Positions 8,683-16,208 of a stretch of 64,000 bases of DNA are shown here, piece after piece. Below the pieces are notes generated by a model. It was given only the letters and a program-made list of their open reading frames with translations. It searched no databases and was not told the origin of the DNA. The position numbers and the translations under genes were made by a program. Source of the stretch: an uncultured Clostridia bacterium (GTDB lineage Bacteria; Bacillota; Clostridia; UBA1381); contig CANQJC010000005.1 of assembly GCA_947624165.1 (NCBI GenBank), forward strand, positions 21,753 through 85,752, read 5' to 3'. Every line of letters starts with the position of its first letter. The first letter of the stretch is position 1.

Positions 8683-9198
8683 TTACATTCCCAGTCCGTT
8701 CAGGAACGGGTCCGCGTCGTCCTGCTTTTCTTTGGAAATTCTGGGCAGCGAGCCTTTCAAACGGCCGGAAAGTCCCGCCTCGATCGCCTTCATGTATTCT
8801 TTCTTGAAAACCGAAATATTTTCAAGCATAACGTCCTTGTCGCTGTCCGCTACCATACGCGCGAAGGCGACGGGCAGATTCTGCGCTTCAAGCTCCTTCG
8901 CCGCTTCGAATTCGGCTCTTTCGCTTATGTACTGCTGTCTTTCGCTCTCAAAGTCCTTTTCGCGCTTCTCGATTTCGAATTTCGCTCTTTCGTCTTTCGA
9001 CATGGACGCAAGCTTTATTGCGTCCTCTCTTTCGGAAGCGATTTTCTCCTCAAAATCCTTATCCCAGTCGGACTTTGCTTCTTCGAGTGCTTCCTTCACA
9101 TACTCTGCGACGAGTGCCTTAAGCTCGTCGTTCTTTTCCGATGTTTTGTTTTCGGGCTTTTTTTCGGTAAAAATACCCTTTTTCTTCTTTTCGTACAT
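8683..9198 (-). CDS. Phage scaffolding protein (DUF4355)
   Basis: A 171-residue, highly charged coiled-coil protein. Residues 65-95 carry the DUF4355 signature (ASMSKDERAKFEIEKREKDF). Scaffolds guide capsid shell assembly and are then expelled. It lies between portal and capsid genes as expected. The lysine-rich N-terminus and the C-terminal helix probably mediate capsid contact (family knowledge). Confidence 0.85.
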   Translation of the reverse strand: MYEKKKKGIFTEKKPENKTSEKNDELKALVAEYVKEALEEAKSDWDKDFEEKIASEREDAIKLASMSKDERAKFEIEKREKDFESERQQYISERAEFEAAKELEAQNLPVAFARMVADSDKDVMLENISVFKKEYMKAIEAGLSGRLKGSLPRISKEKQDDADPFLNGLGM

Positions 9199-9222
9199 AA
9201 ATTTTTTCCTTTCTGTAAATAA

Positions 9223-10521
9223 TTATTTTTTATCCTCGTCGCTTCGTTCTCTTTCCGCTTTCATGGCCTCCTCCTTGGGATCGCCCACGAAGGAAAGCTG
9301 CGCGAGAAGCGTCTCCCGCGCCGCGATGCCCTGAAGATTACGCACCATCTGCGACACCTCCAGCTCGTTCACGGGCATATTTCTCGTAAAGGTCACGTCT
9401 ACCCTGTGTATCGGAACGTATTCCATCGCGCCCTTGAGCGTGAGGAAGCTCACATAAAGCTCAAAACGCTTTTTGAGCGATTTCGAAAAATACCTTTCCT
9501 TGTTCCTCACGTGCTGCTCGAAGCCCATAAGCTTATATTTTATCGCCACGCCCGACAGGTTGGACCCGAAGGTACGGTCGGACAGGTCCGGCACCATAGA
9601 GAAACGGTGTATGTCGGTTTTAAGCGCGTCCTTTAAGACCTCAACGTCGTTTTCCGACATGACTTTTGCCAGATACTGCGCCGTCGCGCCGTCATATCCC
9701 ATGAGTATCCGCTCCTCTCGGAGCTTCTTTGCCTGATTGCTGTCCAGGTCTATTCCCGTGAGAAACAAAAACGCGTCGACAAATTGCTCCTTGTCGTTCA
9801 CCCTGTCCGACTGAAGAATGTTATACGCGTCTATGAGCGGTATAAGCTGCTCGAAGTCGCCCTGACGTTCTTCGTTGTTCCTGTACTCTATCATCGGTAG
9901 CTTTCCGAAATAATGCCTTCTCTTGTCCGCAAGACGCATATTCGCAAAACTGTCCCTGCCGCTTTCGTAGGTGTAAAGCATCGTATCGTCGCACACAAGA
10001 CAGCACACTCCCGTAACTCCTCCGTTCAGGTCGCGCTTTTTGTAATAATGTATGCCGCACAGCGGATTTTCGCCAACGCCCGCGCCGTACACGATGAAGG
10101 TGTTCGCGGGCGGGAGACACACGCTTTTCGGCGCGGACTCCTCGTCGGCGTAAATAAGCTCGTAAGCCCTGCCGAAGATACTCATCGTTTTTTCAAGCTC
10201 TGCGTCTATGCTCGCCATATCCTGAACATAAAAGCTGTTTTTGACCGCTTCGATGTCATAACCCTCGGAACAGGTGTAAGCGACGGGATTTCCGACAAGA
10301 TAACTCTTTGCAATGTCCACAATATACTTTGCGTGATTGCAGACGATTTTATTATTGGCAATTTTATCGCTCGAACGTTTCCGCGAACAGATATCATGGC
10401 GGCCCGTGTAATAATCGAAAAGCCGGTTAAAACGTCCGCGTTCCAGCGAGTGACGCTCTATGAGCCGCGCAAGTATTTTTTCGTCGATCCCGTCCTTTAA
10501 AATTTCCTCGTCAATAACCAT
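9223..10521 (-). CDS. Phage portal protein (SPP1 gp6-like)
   Basis: A 432-residue portal of the SPP1 gp6 family, forming the dodecameric channel for DNA entry. Characteristic blocks are FDYYTGRHDI near residue 36, KIVCNHAKYIVDIAKSYLVG around 64-83, and DIHRFSMVPDLSDRTFGSNL around 300. The ATG at 10521 is preceded by AAAGGA. It sits directly after the large terminase. Confidence 0.9.
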   Translation of the reverse strand: MVIDEEILKDGIDEKILARLIERHSLERGRFNRLFDYYTGRHDICSRKRSSDKIANNKIVCNHAKYIVDIAKSYLVGNPVAYTCSEGYDIEAVKNSFYVQDMASIDAELEKTMSIFGRAYELIYADEESAPKSVCLPPANTFIVYGAGVGENPLCGIHYYKKRDLNGGVTGVCCLVCDDTMLYTYESGRDSFANMRLADKRRHYFGKLPMIEYRNNEERQGDFEQLIPLIDAYNILQSDRVNDKEQFVDAFLFLTGIDLDSNQAKKLREERILMGYDGATAQYLAKVMSENDVEVLKDALKTDIHRFSMVPDLSDRTFGSNLSGVAIKYKLMGFEQHVRNKERYFSKSLKKRFELYVSFLTLKGAMEYVPIHRVDVTFTRNMPVNELEVSQMVRNLQGIAARETLLAQLSFVGDPKEEAMKAERERSDEDKK

Positions 10522-10543
10522 AACATTTCCTTTCTGTTACCTG

Positions 10544-11791
10544 CTATATATTCAGGCAGCTTCTGTTTATTATTCTCGCTTTTCTCCTTTGTGCTTCGTC
10601 CTCGACGGCGTAGCGCACCGCGTCGATCGAATGATTGTTCCTGTCGGGATAACACGATGTAAACTCACCGTCCGCGCCGCGCTCAAGCTCATATTCGCTG
10701 AACTCGCGCGCCGTGTTGGGGCAGCTCGACGGATCGATTACGATTTTTTCAAGACCTTGAAGGTACCGTATGCCGTGACTGACGCTGCCCCGACCCTTGC
10801 GCGCACCCCTGGCTCTGAGTCCCGCTTCGCGCAAATCGTTTATACTTTTCGGTTCCGCGCTGTCGCAGACGATCATTGTATCCGCGAACCCCTTGGAGAG
10901 TATCTCATCGGCGGCGCGGCTGTTTGTCATACCCCTCGCGTAGATCTCGTCGAAGATAAACAGGACGTTATTATGCAGACTGCACACAACGTAAGCGAAG
11001 GGGTCAGCCGCGAAGCCGAAGTCGATACCGCATCTTATTCTGTCAAAGGATTCTCTCTCACCGCGCGTGATCGGACGTATTTCGAGATTGCCGAAAATCT
11101 CCCCGCCCGTGCCTGTCGCCTCGCCGAGATACTCGTGTCTGTACCGTTCCGGATTTGCGTTTTTAAGATATTCCGCTTCCAGAAAAAACGGTTCTCCGAG
11201 CCACTCGCGCGGCACGTCGAGATAAGTGCTTTTATGGACGAGCGTATCGGGACGCTCCGTAAGCGTCTCGCGGTTTATCCAGTTGTTTCGGCGCGGCGGC
11301 GGGTTAAACGAATAAAATACCGTAAACTTTTCACCGCCGCGCATGACCGACTGGTTGATCGTGCGGATTTCGCTCATACCCCCGAATTCGTCCGCTTCCT
11401 CGTACCATATATATCTCATATACCCGCTCGTGACCTTGAGCGACTTGAGCTTATGCGGCTTGTCGGAGCCGCGGAACATGATTTTCTGACCGGTCTTTTT
11501 GAAAATCATTTCGGGAATACTCGGCTTAACGTCCCATAAATGCCCGACGCCGAGCATTTCGATAGCCCATTCCGTCTGAGCGAAAACGCTGTCGCGCAGA
11601 TGCGCGCCGACCTTACGCAGTATCAGCGCGTTCGCGTTCGGGTCCTTCATTACCCCCAGCACAAGCTCGATGCTTGCAAAGCTCGATTTTGTGCTGCCGC
11701 GCCCGCCGCACAGCCAGATGTGCGTATAGTCGTCGAGTGAATTGTGAACGCCGTAGAACGACGGCGCGATAAGCGCGTCAAGGCTCTTCAT
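10544..11791 (-). CDS. Terminase large subunit (PBSX family TerL)
   Basis: A 415-residue packaging motor of the PBSX/SPP1 terminase group. The ATPase domain shows Walker A GGRGSTKSS near residue 30 and a Walker B-like IWYEEADEF near 130. The nuclease domain shows CGIDFGFAADPFAYV and VCDSAEPKSINDL. The start overlaps the small subunit end, behind GGAGAAG. The length is normal and all key motifs are present, so the motor itself looks intact. Confidence 0.92.
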   Translation of the reverse strand: MKSLDALIAPSFYGVHNSLDDYTHIWLCGGRGSTKSSFASIELVLGVMKDPNANALILRKVGAHLRDSVFAQTEWAIEMLGVGHLWDVKPSIPEMIFKKTGQKIMFRGSDKPHKLKSLKVTSGYMRYIWYEEADEFGGMSEIRTINQSVMRGGEKFTVFYSFNPPPRRNNWINRETLTERPDTLVHKSTYLDVPREWLGEPFFLEAEYLKNANPERYRHEYLGEATGTGGEIFGNLEIRPITRGERESFDRIRCGIDFGFAADPFAYVVCSLHNNVLFIFDEIYARGMTNSRAADEILSKGFADTMIVCDSAEPKSINDLREAGLRARGARKGRGSVSHGIRYLQGLEKIVIDPSSCPNTAREFSEYELERGADGEFTSCYPDRNNHSIDAVRYAVEDEAQRRKARIINRSCLNI

Positions 11792-11984
11792 TTTTCTTCT
11801 CCGCGATATTGTCGACGATTATGACGTCGCCGTTTTTTACGTTATGCGAATCGGTAAACATACCGTAATACCTTCCGAGAAGCTCCGCAGCCTTGAATGA
11901 ATCCGCAAGACGGATATCGTCGTCGCCGCGCCGCATTATAAAGGTGAGAAAAGCGAGGATCTCATCTTCATTGGCTGTCTCCAT
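11778..11984 (-). CDS. Terminase small subunit-like protein, lacking the N-terminal DNA-binding domain
   Basis: A 68-residue protein starting at the ATG at 11984 behind GGGGTGAT. It matches only the C-terminal part of clostridial phage small terminases: EILAFLTFIMRRGDDD, then KAAELLGRYYGMFTD and a final hydrophobic GDVIIVDNI. The usual N-terminal helix-turn-helix region (about 60-80 residues) is missing. Upstream DNA encodes a different protein in another frame. An open frame reaching 12083 only adds out-of-frame residues of that neighbour. Loss of the DNA-recognition part would be expected to reduce pac-site choice (inference). Confidence 0.65.
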   Translation of the reverse strand: METANEDEILAFLTFIMRRGDDDIRLADSFKAAELLGRYYGMFTDSHNVKNGDVIIVDNIAEKKNEEP

Positions 11985-11997
11985 ATCATCACCCCAA

Positions 11998-12204
11998 TCA
12001 AAACAGCACGTCGCATCTGTACAGACATTCGCTGCATCCCATACAGTCCTCGTCGTCGTTGAGATAATAATGATCCGGCTCATATGCTCCGCACACGGGA
12101 CATCTTTGAACTTCGCGCTCGGAATAATAATCCTCCCCGTAGCGTCCCGTTCTGTCCGCTTCCATTACCAAAACCGCCAATGGGTCGTCGTTAGAGTAAA
12201 TCAT
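11998..12204 (-). CDS. Small zinc-ribbon protein, first gene of the prophage late operon
   Basis: A 68-residue acidic protein with Cys35-x2-Cys38 (CPVCG) and Cys54-x2-Cys57-x2-Cys60 (CMGCSEC), a likely zinc-binding ribbon. AAAGGAG precedes the ATG at 12204. Similar small Cys-rich proteins often precede terminases in clostridial prophages, but no function is known. As the first gene after the perfect promoter it could act early on late-operon expression (inference). Confidence 0.65.
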   Translation of the reverse strand: MIYSNDDPLAVLVMEADRTGRYGEDYYSEREVQRCPVCGAYEPDHYYLNDDEDCMGCSECLYRCDVLF

Positions 12205-12275
12205 ACGCGCTCCTTTCTTATCTTTTGAATATCTTTATGTCATAAAAATATACCGGTAATCTTTAAGACAAGACG

Positions 12276-12304
12276 ATTATATCATAAAAAGATACTTTTG
12301 TCAA
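12276..12304 (-). promoter_or_regulatory. Consensus sigma-A promoter of the prophage operon
   Basis: On the minus strand TTGACA (12304-12299) is followed by 17 bases and TATAAT (12281-12276), a perfect consensus. The spacer contains GTATC, one of four such sites in the gap, so the repressor could cover the promoter directly. Confidence 0.88.
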
Positions 12305-12399
12305 TAAATAATTTCTTATTAAGATACAATTGTGATATTTATCAATTTTTCAGATACTTTTTTTAAAAAATTCTTGCAAAAAGTCTTTTTTTATGATAC
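12291..12399. promoter_or_regulatory. Cluster of four GATAC/GTATC operator-like sites
   Basis: GATAC occurs at 12291, 12323, 12353 and 12395, all in one orientation. The steps of 32, 30 and 42 bases are close to 3, 3 and 4 helical turns. Read on the minus strand the sites are GTATC followed by A/T-rich bases. One lies in the spacer of the prophage promoter and one at the -10 region of the repressor promoter, suggesting repressor binding with autoregulation. Assignment to the adjacent S24 repressor is inference. Confidence 0.6.
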
Positions 12400-12402
12400 T
12401 AT
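12374..12402 (+). promoter_or_regulatory. Probable promoter of the S24 repressor gene
   Basis: TTGCAA (12374-12379), 17 bases, then TACTAT (12397-12402). The fourth GATAC site overlaps the -10 region. CGGAGGGA precedes the ATG at 12435. Confidence 0.55.
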
Positions 12403-12434
12403 ACTGTAAACAATAATATCACGGAGGGATTTTT

Positions 12435-13061
12435 ATGACCACGGGCGAGAGAATAAAGCGTTTGAGGAAAGAGCACAAGCTGACCCAGGAGGAGCTCGGC
12501 GCGAAGATAGGCGTAAAGAAGGCGGCGGTACAGAAGTACGAAAAGGGTACGGTAAAAAATATAAAGCGCGACTCTCTTATAAAGCTGGCGCAGATTTTGG
12601 ACACCACGCCCGAATATCTGCTCGGCTGGGAGGACACGCCGTCGAACGCCGAGCCGCTGGGCGAGGGAGAATACGTCATGATACCCGTGATAGGCAGGGT
12701 CGCGGCGGGAATACACTGTTTCGCGGAAAATAACGTTCTCGATTACGAGCCTGTTTTGCGGAGCGAGATATTGAGCGGCGAGCAGTATTCCTTCCTGCGC
12801 GTCGTCGGCGACAGTATGTACCCCGTTTTTATGGAGGGAGACCTTGTACTCGTGCGCTGCCAGACGAGCGTCGACAGCGGCAGCTACGCCGTCGTCACGA
12901 TAGACGGCGAGGACGGAGTGGTAAAACGCGTGGTATACGGAAACGACTATATAGAGCTTCAGTCGATAAATCCGATGTACCCGCCGCGCCGCTTTGAGGG
13001 CGAAGACGTGCTGCGTATACGCGTATTCGGACTTGTAAAGGAAATAAAGCGAAAGTTTTGA
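12435..13061 (+). CDS. XRE-type HTH repressor with S24/LexA-like autocleavage domain
   Basis: A 208-residue CI/LexA-like repressor. The N-terminal helix-turn-helix spans about 6-60 (LTQEELGAKIGVKKAAVQKY). The C-terminal S24 domain has the cleavage site A91-G92 (RVAAG), nucleophile S127 (GDSMYP) and general base K164 (VVKRVV), so DNA-damage-induced RecA-stimulated self-cleavage is expected (family knowledge). It diverges from the prophage late operon across a 230-bp region holding candidate operators. Only 31 bases separate it from the M16 peptidase gene with no terminator, so read-through is likely. Confidence 0.9.
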   Translation: MTTGERIKRLRKEHKLTQEELGAKIGVKKAAVQKYEKGTVKNIKRDSLIKLAQILDTTPEYLLGWEDTPSNAEPLGEGEYVMIPVIGRVAAGIHCFAENNVLDYEPVLRSEILSGEQYSFLRVVGDSMYPVFMEGDLVLVRCQTSVDSGSYAVVTIDGEDGVVKRVVYGNDYIELQSINPMYPPRRFEGEDVLRIRVFGLVKEIKRKF

Positions 13062-13092
13062 TAAATAATTTGTAAAAAAGGAGCATAAAATA

Positions 13093-14343
13093 TTGTACCG
13101 ATATAAAACACTGACAAACGGCATACGCGTCGTAGCCGAAAAAATCAATTACCTCAAATCGGTTTCCATAGGTGTGTGGATAGGCAACGGCTCGCGCTTC
13201 GAAAACGCCGAGGTAAACGGCGTGTCTCACTTTATAGAGCATATGCTTTTCAAAGGGACGCAAAAGCGCAGCGCGGCGCGTATCGCCGGCGAAATAGACG
13301 CAATAGGCGGTCAGATAGACGCGTTCACCACGCGCGAATATACATGCTTTTGTACAAAGACCCTCGACTGCCACGCGGAGCTTGCCGCGGACATACTTTC
13401 CGATATGCTTTTTTCTTCGCGTCTGGACGCGGTCGACATGGACCTTGAGCGCGGAGTTATAGGCGAGGAAATACGTATGTACGAGGACGATCCGGACGAG
13501 CTTGTGTACGACCTCTCCTCGCTCGCGGTATGGGGCGACACGCCGATGGGCAGACCGATCCTCGGTACGCACGAGTCGCTCGCCGCCATAACGCCGGAAA
13601 TAATGCGCGGTTACATGGATAAACATTACACATCTGCAAATACTATAATATCCGTGGCGGGGAATTTCGACGACGCGCTTTTCGACTTGCTCGAAAAATA
13701 TTTCGGCTCGCGCGCGATGTCGTCCGAAACGCCCGCCATACCCGAAGCACGCTACACCGGCGGCGTAAATATTGCCCGCCGCAAGGAGATAGAGCAGGTG
13801 CAGCTCGTCGCGTCGTTTAACGGTATAGACGCAATGGACGAGAGCGTGTACAGCCTTCTCGTTTTCAACAACGTTTTCGGGTCGGGAATGTCGTCGCGTT
13901 TGTTTCAGAATATACGCGAAAAGCGCGGACTTGTGTATTCCATATACGCCGGACACAGCGCGTATACGGGCGCGGGCGTCTTCGATATATCCGCGGGAAT
14001 GAACCCGAACAGCGTCGGCGAAGTCGCAAAGTTTATTTCGGAGGAAATAAACGTTATAAAACGCGACAAGCTCACCGAAGAGGAGATACAAACGTCAAAA
14101 GAGCAGCTTAAAGGCAGCTACATACTGGCAAACGAAAGCACCGACGCGCGCATGCAGGGTGCCGGACGCTCTTTGCTTTTGGGAAAGCCGATATATTCGC
14201 CCGAGGAGACGCTCGGCAAAATAGACGCGGTCGACCTCGACAGCGTATCGGAAATAATCGACAGAGTTCTTGACCCTTCGACGCTCAGCGTCGCGGCGGT
14301 CGGACCGATAGACAGCGCGGATAATTTGTTCGATTTGGCATAA
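13093..14343 (+). CDS. M16 family zinc peptidase (insulinase-like)
   Basis: A 416-residue M16B-type peptidase. The inverted zinc motif HFIEH is at residues 46-50, and the downstream glutamate lies in the GVIGEEIRMYED segment. The C-terminal half is the non-catalytic repeat with REKRGLVYSIYAGHSAY. These enzymes degrade peptides in the cytosol or at the membrane; the exact substrate is unknown. The start is TTG at 13093 with AAAGGAG nine bases upstream. In other Clostridia this gene commonly follows pnp; here the prophage repressor lies directly upstream, suggesting this locus is the insertion boundary (inference). Confidence 0.88.
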   Translation: MYRYKTLTNGIRVVAEKINYLKSVSIGVWIGNGSRFENAEVNGVSHFIEHMLFKGTQKRSAARIAGEIDAIGGQIDAFTTREYTCFCTKTLDCHAELAADILSDMLFSSRLDAVDMDLERGVIGEEIRMYEDDPDELVYDLSSLAVWGDTPMGRPILGTHESLAAITPEIMRGYMDKHYTSANTIISVAGNFDDALFDLLEKYFGSRAMSSETPAIPEARYTGGVNIARRKEIEQVQLVASFNGIDAMDESVYSLLVFNNVFGSGMSSRLFQNIREKRGLVYSIYAGHSAYTGAGVFDISAGMNPNSVGEVAKFISEEINVIKRDKLTEEEIQTSKEQLKGSYILANESTDARMQGAGRSLLLGKPIYSPEETLGKIDAVDLDSVSEIIDRVLDPSTLSVAAVGPIDSADNLFDLA

Positions 14344-14468
14344 AGCGTGACAAAACGCGGGATATAGCGTATTCCCTCCGACGGAACGGAACGATATATC
14401 CTTGTGCCGCGCCGAATGACAAAACTCCGCGCTTTATCAAAAATTTATATAAATTTTTACCAAAACAC

Positions 14469-14497
14469 TTGCATTTTTTTTATTTTTGTAATATCCT
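14469..14497 (+). promoter_or_regulatory. Probable promoter of ireB, in a 200-base gap
   Basis: TTGCAT (14469-14474), 17 bases, then TATCCT (14492-14497). The rest of the gap from 14344 holds no gene. The leader contains a small hairpin (CATAG paired with CTATG, 14501-14517). Confidence 0.5.
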
Positions 14498-14544
14498 ATA
14501 CATAGTGGATTGCTATGTAAATTTACGGGAAAGGGTGAATAATC

Positions 14545-14796
14545 ATGGAATTTAACGAAACAATGAAAATTAACCTTGAGTTCGATAAAGAACAGGAGGT
14601 TAAGGAAGTCGTTTCAAAGGTGTACGAAGCTCTGAAAATCAAGGGCTATGACCCCATCAGCCAAATCGTAGGCTATATCCTTTCGGGCGACCCCACCTAC
14701 ATAACAAGCTATAACGGCGCGAGGGGTCTTATAGTTAAAATAGAGCGTGACGAGCTTTTGGAGGAATTTGCCAAGACGTATATCAAAACGCTCTGA
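14545..14796 (+). CDS. ireB: IreB family regulatory phosphoprotein
   Basis: An 83-residue protein of the UPF0297/IreB family, recognised by the near-invariant block [20 protein letters not shown]. In Enterococcus IreB is a substrate of the Ser/Thr kinase IreK and lowers cephalosporin tolerance. The N-terminal threonines targeted there correspond to the region around T6 (FNETMKI). The gene is monocistronic, between its own promoter and a strong terminator. It usually neighbours ruvX and a DUF1292 gene, both absent here. Confidence 0.92.
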   Translation: MEFNETMKINLEFDKEQEVKEVVSKVYEALKIKGYDPISQIVGYILSGDPTYITSYNGARGLIVKIERDELLEEFAKTYIKTL

Positions 14797-14815
14797 TTTC
14801 TCGTGTTTGCGTGAA

Positions 14816-14840
14816 AAAGAGGCATAACGCCTCTTTTTTT
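14816..14840 (+). terminator. Rho-independent terminator after ireB
   Basis: AAAGAGGC (14816-14823) pairs with GCCTCTTT (14829-14836) around ATAAC, followed by a T-run. Confidence 0.92.
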
Positions 14841-14842
14841 CT

Positions 14843-14871
14843 TTGACAGTACGACCGAAATATGATATAAC
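14843..14871 (+). promoter_or_regulatory. Promoter of tadA-trmB
   Basis: TTGACA (14843-14848), 17 bases, TATAAC (14866-14871), directly behind the ireB terminator. Confidence 0.85.
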
Positions 14872-14901
14872 TAAACGAAGAAGCGACGAAAGGAACATGA
14901 T

Positions 14902-15369
14902 ATGGACGAAAAATTCATGCGCGAAGCCGTCAGACAAGCGAAGATCGCGGCGTCGAAGGGCGAAACGCCGGTGGGCGCGGTCATAGTGCGCGGCGGCGAG
15001 ATCATATCCCGCGGCTACAACAAGCGCGAGACCAAAAAAAACGCGCTCATGCACGCCGAAATAACGGCTGTCGGCAGAGCGTGCGCCAAGCTCGGCGGCT
15101 GGAGACTTCCCGGCTGCGATATATACGTAACGCTCGAACCGTGTCCGATGTGCGCGGGCGCGATAATAAACGCGCGGATAGAAAATTTGTATTTCGGCGC
15201 GTACGACCCAAAGGGCGGCTGCTGCGGCTCGGTAACGAACCTGTTCGCGGACGGCATGTTTAACCACCGCGTCAACGTCACGGGCGGCGTTATGGAGGAA
15301 GAGTGCGCGCGTGTGCTCTCGTCCTTTTTTAAAGCCCTGCGTGAGAAAAAAAGGAACGGCGGCCCGTAA
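14902..15369 (+). CDS. tadA: tRNA-specific adenosine deaminase
   Basis: A 155-residue zinc deaminase converting wobble A34 to inosine in tRNA-Arg(ACG). The zinc site is H51-A-E53 (E53 is the proton shuttle) and PCPMC at residues 80-84. The block GRACAKLGGWRLPGCDIYVT is typical. AAAGGA precedes the ATG. It is followed after 54 bases by trmB, forming a small tRNA-modification operon. Confidence 0.93.
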   Translation: MDEKFMREAVRQAKIAASKGETPVGAVIVRGGEIISRGYNKRETKKNALMHAEITAVGRACAKLGGWRLPGCDIYVTLEPCPMCAGAIINARIENLYFGAYDPKGGCCGSVTNLFADGMFNHRVNVTGGVMEEECARVLSSFFKALREKKRNGGP

Positions 15370-15423
15370 CGCCGCCGCGCCCGCCAATATCCCGCGCTTT
15401 ATTATTTATAAGAGGTAATACTT

Positions 15424-16086
15424 ATGAGAATGAGAAAAAAGAAAAATTGCGCCGCGCGTATGGAACGCTGCGCCGATATATTTGTGAGCGACCCCGCCGC
15501 GCTTCGCGGCGCGTGGAACGCGCGTTTCTCCAACGATAATCCGATACATTTGGAAATAGGCTGCGGAAAGGGTAATTTTATCGTCGGTATGGCAAAAATG
15601 TACCCGAACGTTAATTTCATCGCAGCGGAAAAAGTCAGAGACGTTATAGTAATGGCTATGGAAAAAGCGAAGGAAGCGAAACTTACGAACGTGCTTTTTA
15701 CCGATATGGACGCGGAGATCATCGAAAACGTCTTTGAAAAAGGGGAGATCGAGCGCGTCTACCTCAATTTTTCCGACCCCTGGAAGAAAAACAAACAGGC
15801 GAAACGCCGCCTGACGCACAAACGCTTTCTCGACCGCTACAAGGCGGTCATGAAGGACGGCTCGTATATATGGTTCAAAACGGATAACCGCGCTCTGTTC
15901 GAGTTTTCCTTAAACTCCTTCGCCGCGGAGAATTTCAAAATGGAAAATATAAGCTTCGATCTGCATAATTCTTCGTTTGAAGGCAACGTCATGACCGAAT
16001 ACGAAAAACGTTTCTCCGACGCGGGTATGCCGATATACCGTCTCGAAGCCGTTTATCTCGGTTGGGAGGACAAGCGCGCCAAATGA
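15424..16086 (+). CDS. trmB: tRNA (guanine-N7-)-methyltransferase
   Basis: A 220-residue SAM-dependent enzyme methylating G46 in tRNA variable loops. The SAM-binding motif LEIGCGKGNF is near residue 41, the catalytic-site block LNFSDPWKKNKQAKRR near 114, and the downstream WFKTDN segment is conserved. The N-terminus is lysine-rich. AGAGGT precedes the ATG. It is probably co-transcribed with tadA. Confidence 0.95.
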   Translation: MRMRKKKNCAARMERCADIFVSDPAALRGAWNARFSNDNPIHLEIGCGKGNFIVGMAKMYPNVNFIAAEKVRDVIVMAMEKAKEAKLTNVLFTDMDAEIIENVFEKGEIERVYLNFSDPWKKNKQAKRRLTHKRFLDRYKAVMKDGSYIWFKTDNRALFEFSLNSFAAENFKMENISFDLHNSSFEGNVMTEYEKRFSDAGMPIYRLEAVYLGWEDKRAK

Positions 16087-16146
16087 CGCCGTTTACGCGC
16101 GCGGCGCATATTTACACAAAAATAATGAATAAAACATCGCGGGATA

Positions 16147-16175
16147 TTGACAAACTTCTTCATTAGTAATATAAT
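16147..16175 (+). promoter_or_regulatory. Perfect consensus promoter
   Basis: TTGACA (16147-16152), 17 bases, TATAAT (16170-16175), upstream of the trans-sulfuration gene. Confidence 0.9.
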
Positions 16176-16208
16176 TACGTCTGTATGAAAATGAAAAGAG
16201 GGAAAAAA

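Larger units (their letters stand above)
1..13061. mobile_element. Prophage or domesticated phage block, left end outside the window
   Basis: A contiguous siphovirus morphogenesis module on the minus strand (small terminase to amidase) faces a plus-strand S24 repressor. Gene order follows Firmicutes siphoviruses: packaging, head, connector, tail, lysis. The right boundary is set between the repressor stop and the M16 peptidase gene 31 bases later; no att repeat was recognised. Integrase, excisionase, replication and recombination genes are absent from this side, where early genes would normally lie between repressor and terminase. An integrase could still exist left of position 1. The layout resembles PBSX-type defective prophages (inference). 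Confidence 0.85.

Noticed and set aside
11778..12083. A longer 101-residue reading of the small terminase
   Set aside because: The extra N-terminus is the neighbouring zinc-ribbon gene read in another frame, while GGGGTGAT marks the ATG at 11984.
12895..14091. A 398-codon open frame antisense to the M16 peptidase gene; similar long antisense frames lie opposite the SLH esterase (59836-61164) and ileS (42236-43183)
   Set aside because: Arginine-, tyrosine- and histidine-rich translations without domains or binding sites; they are by-products of the codon bias of the real genes.
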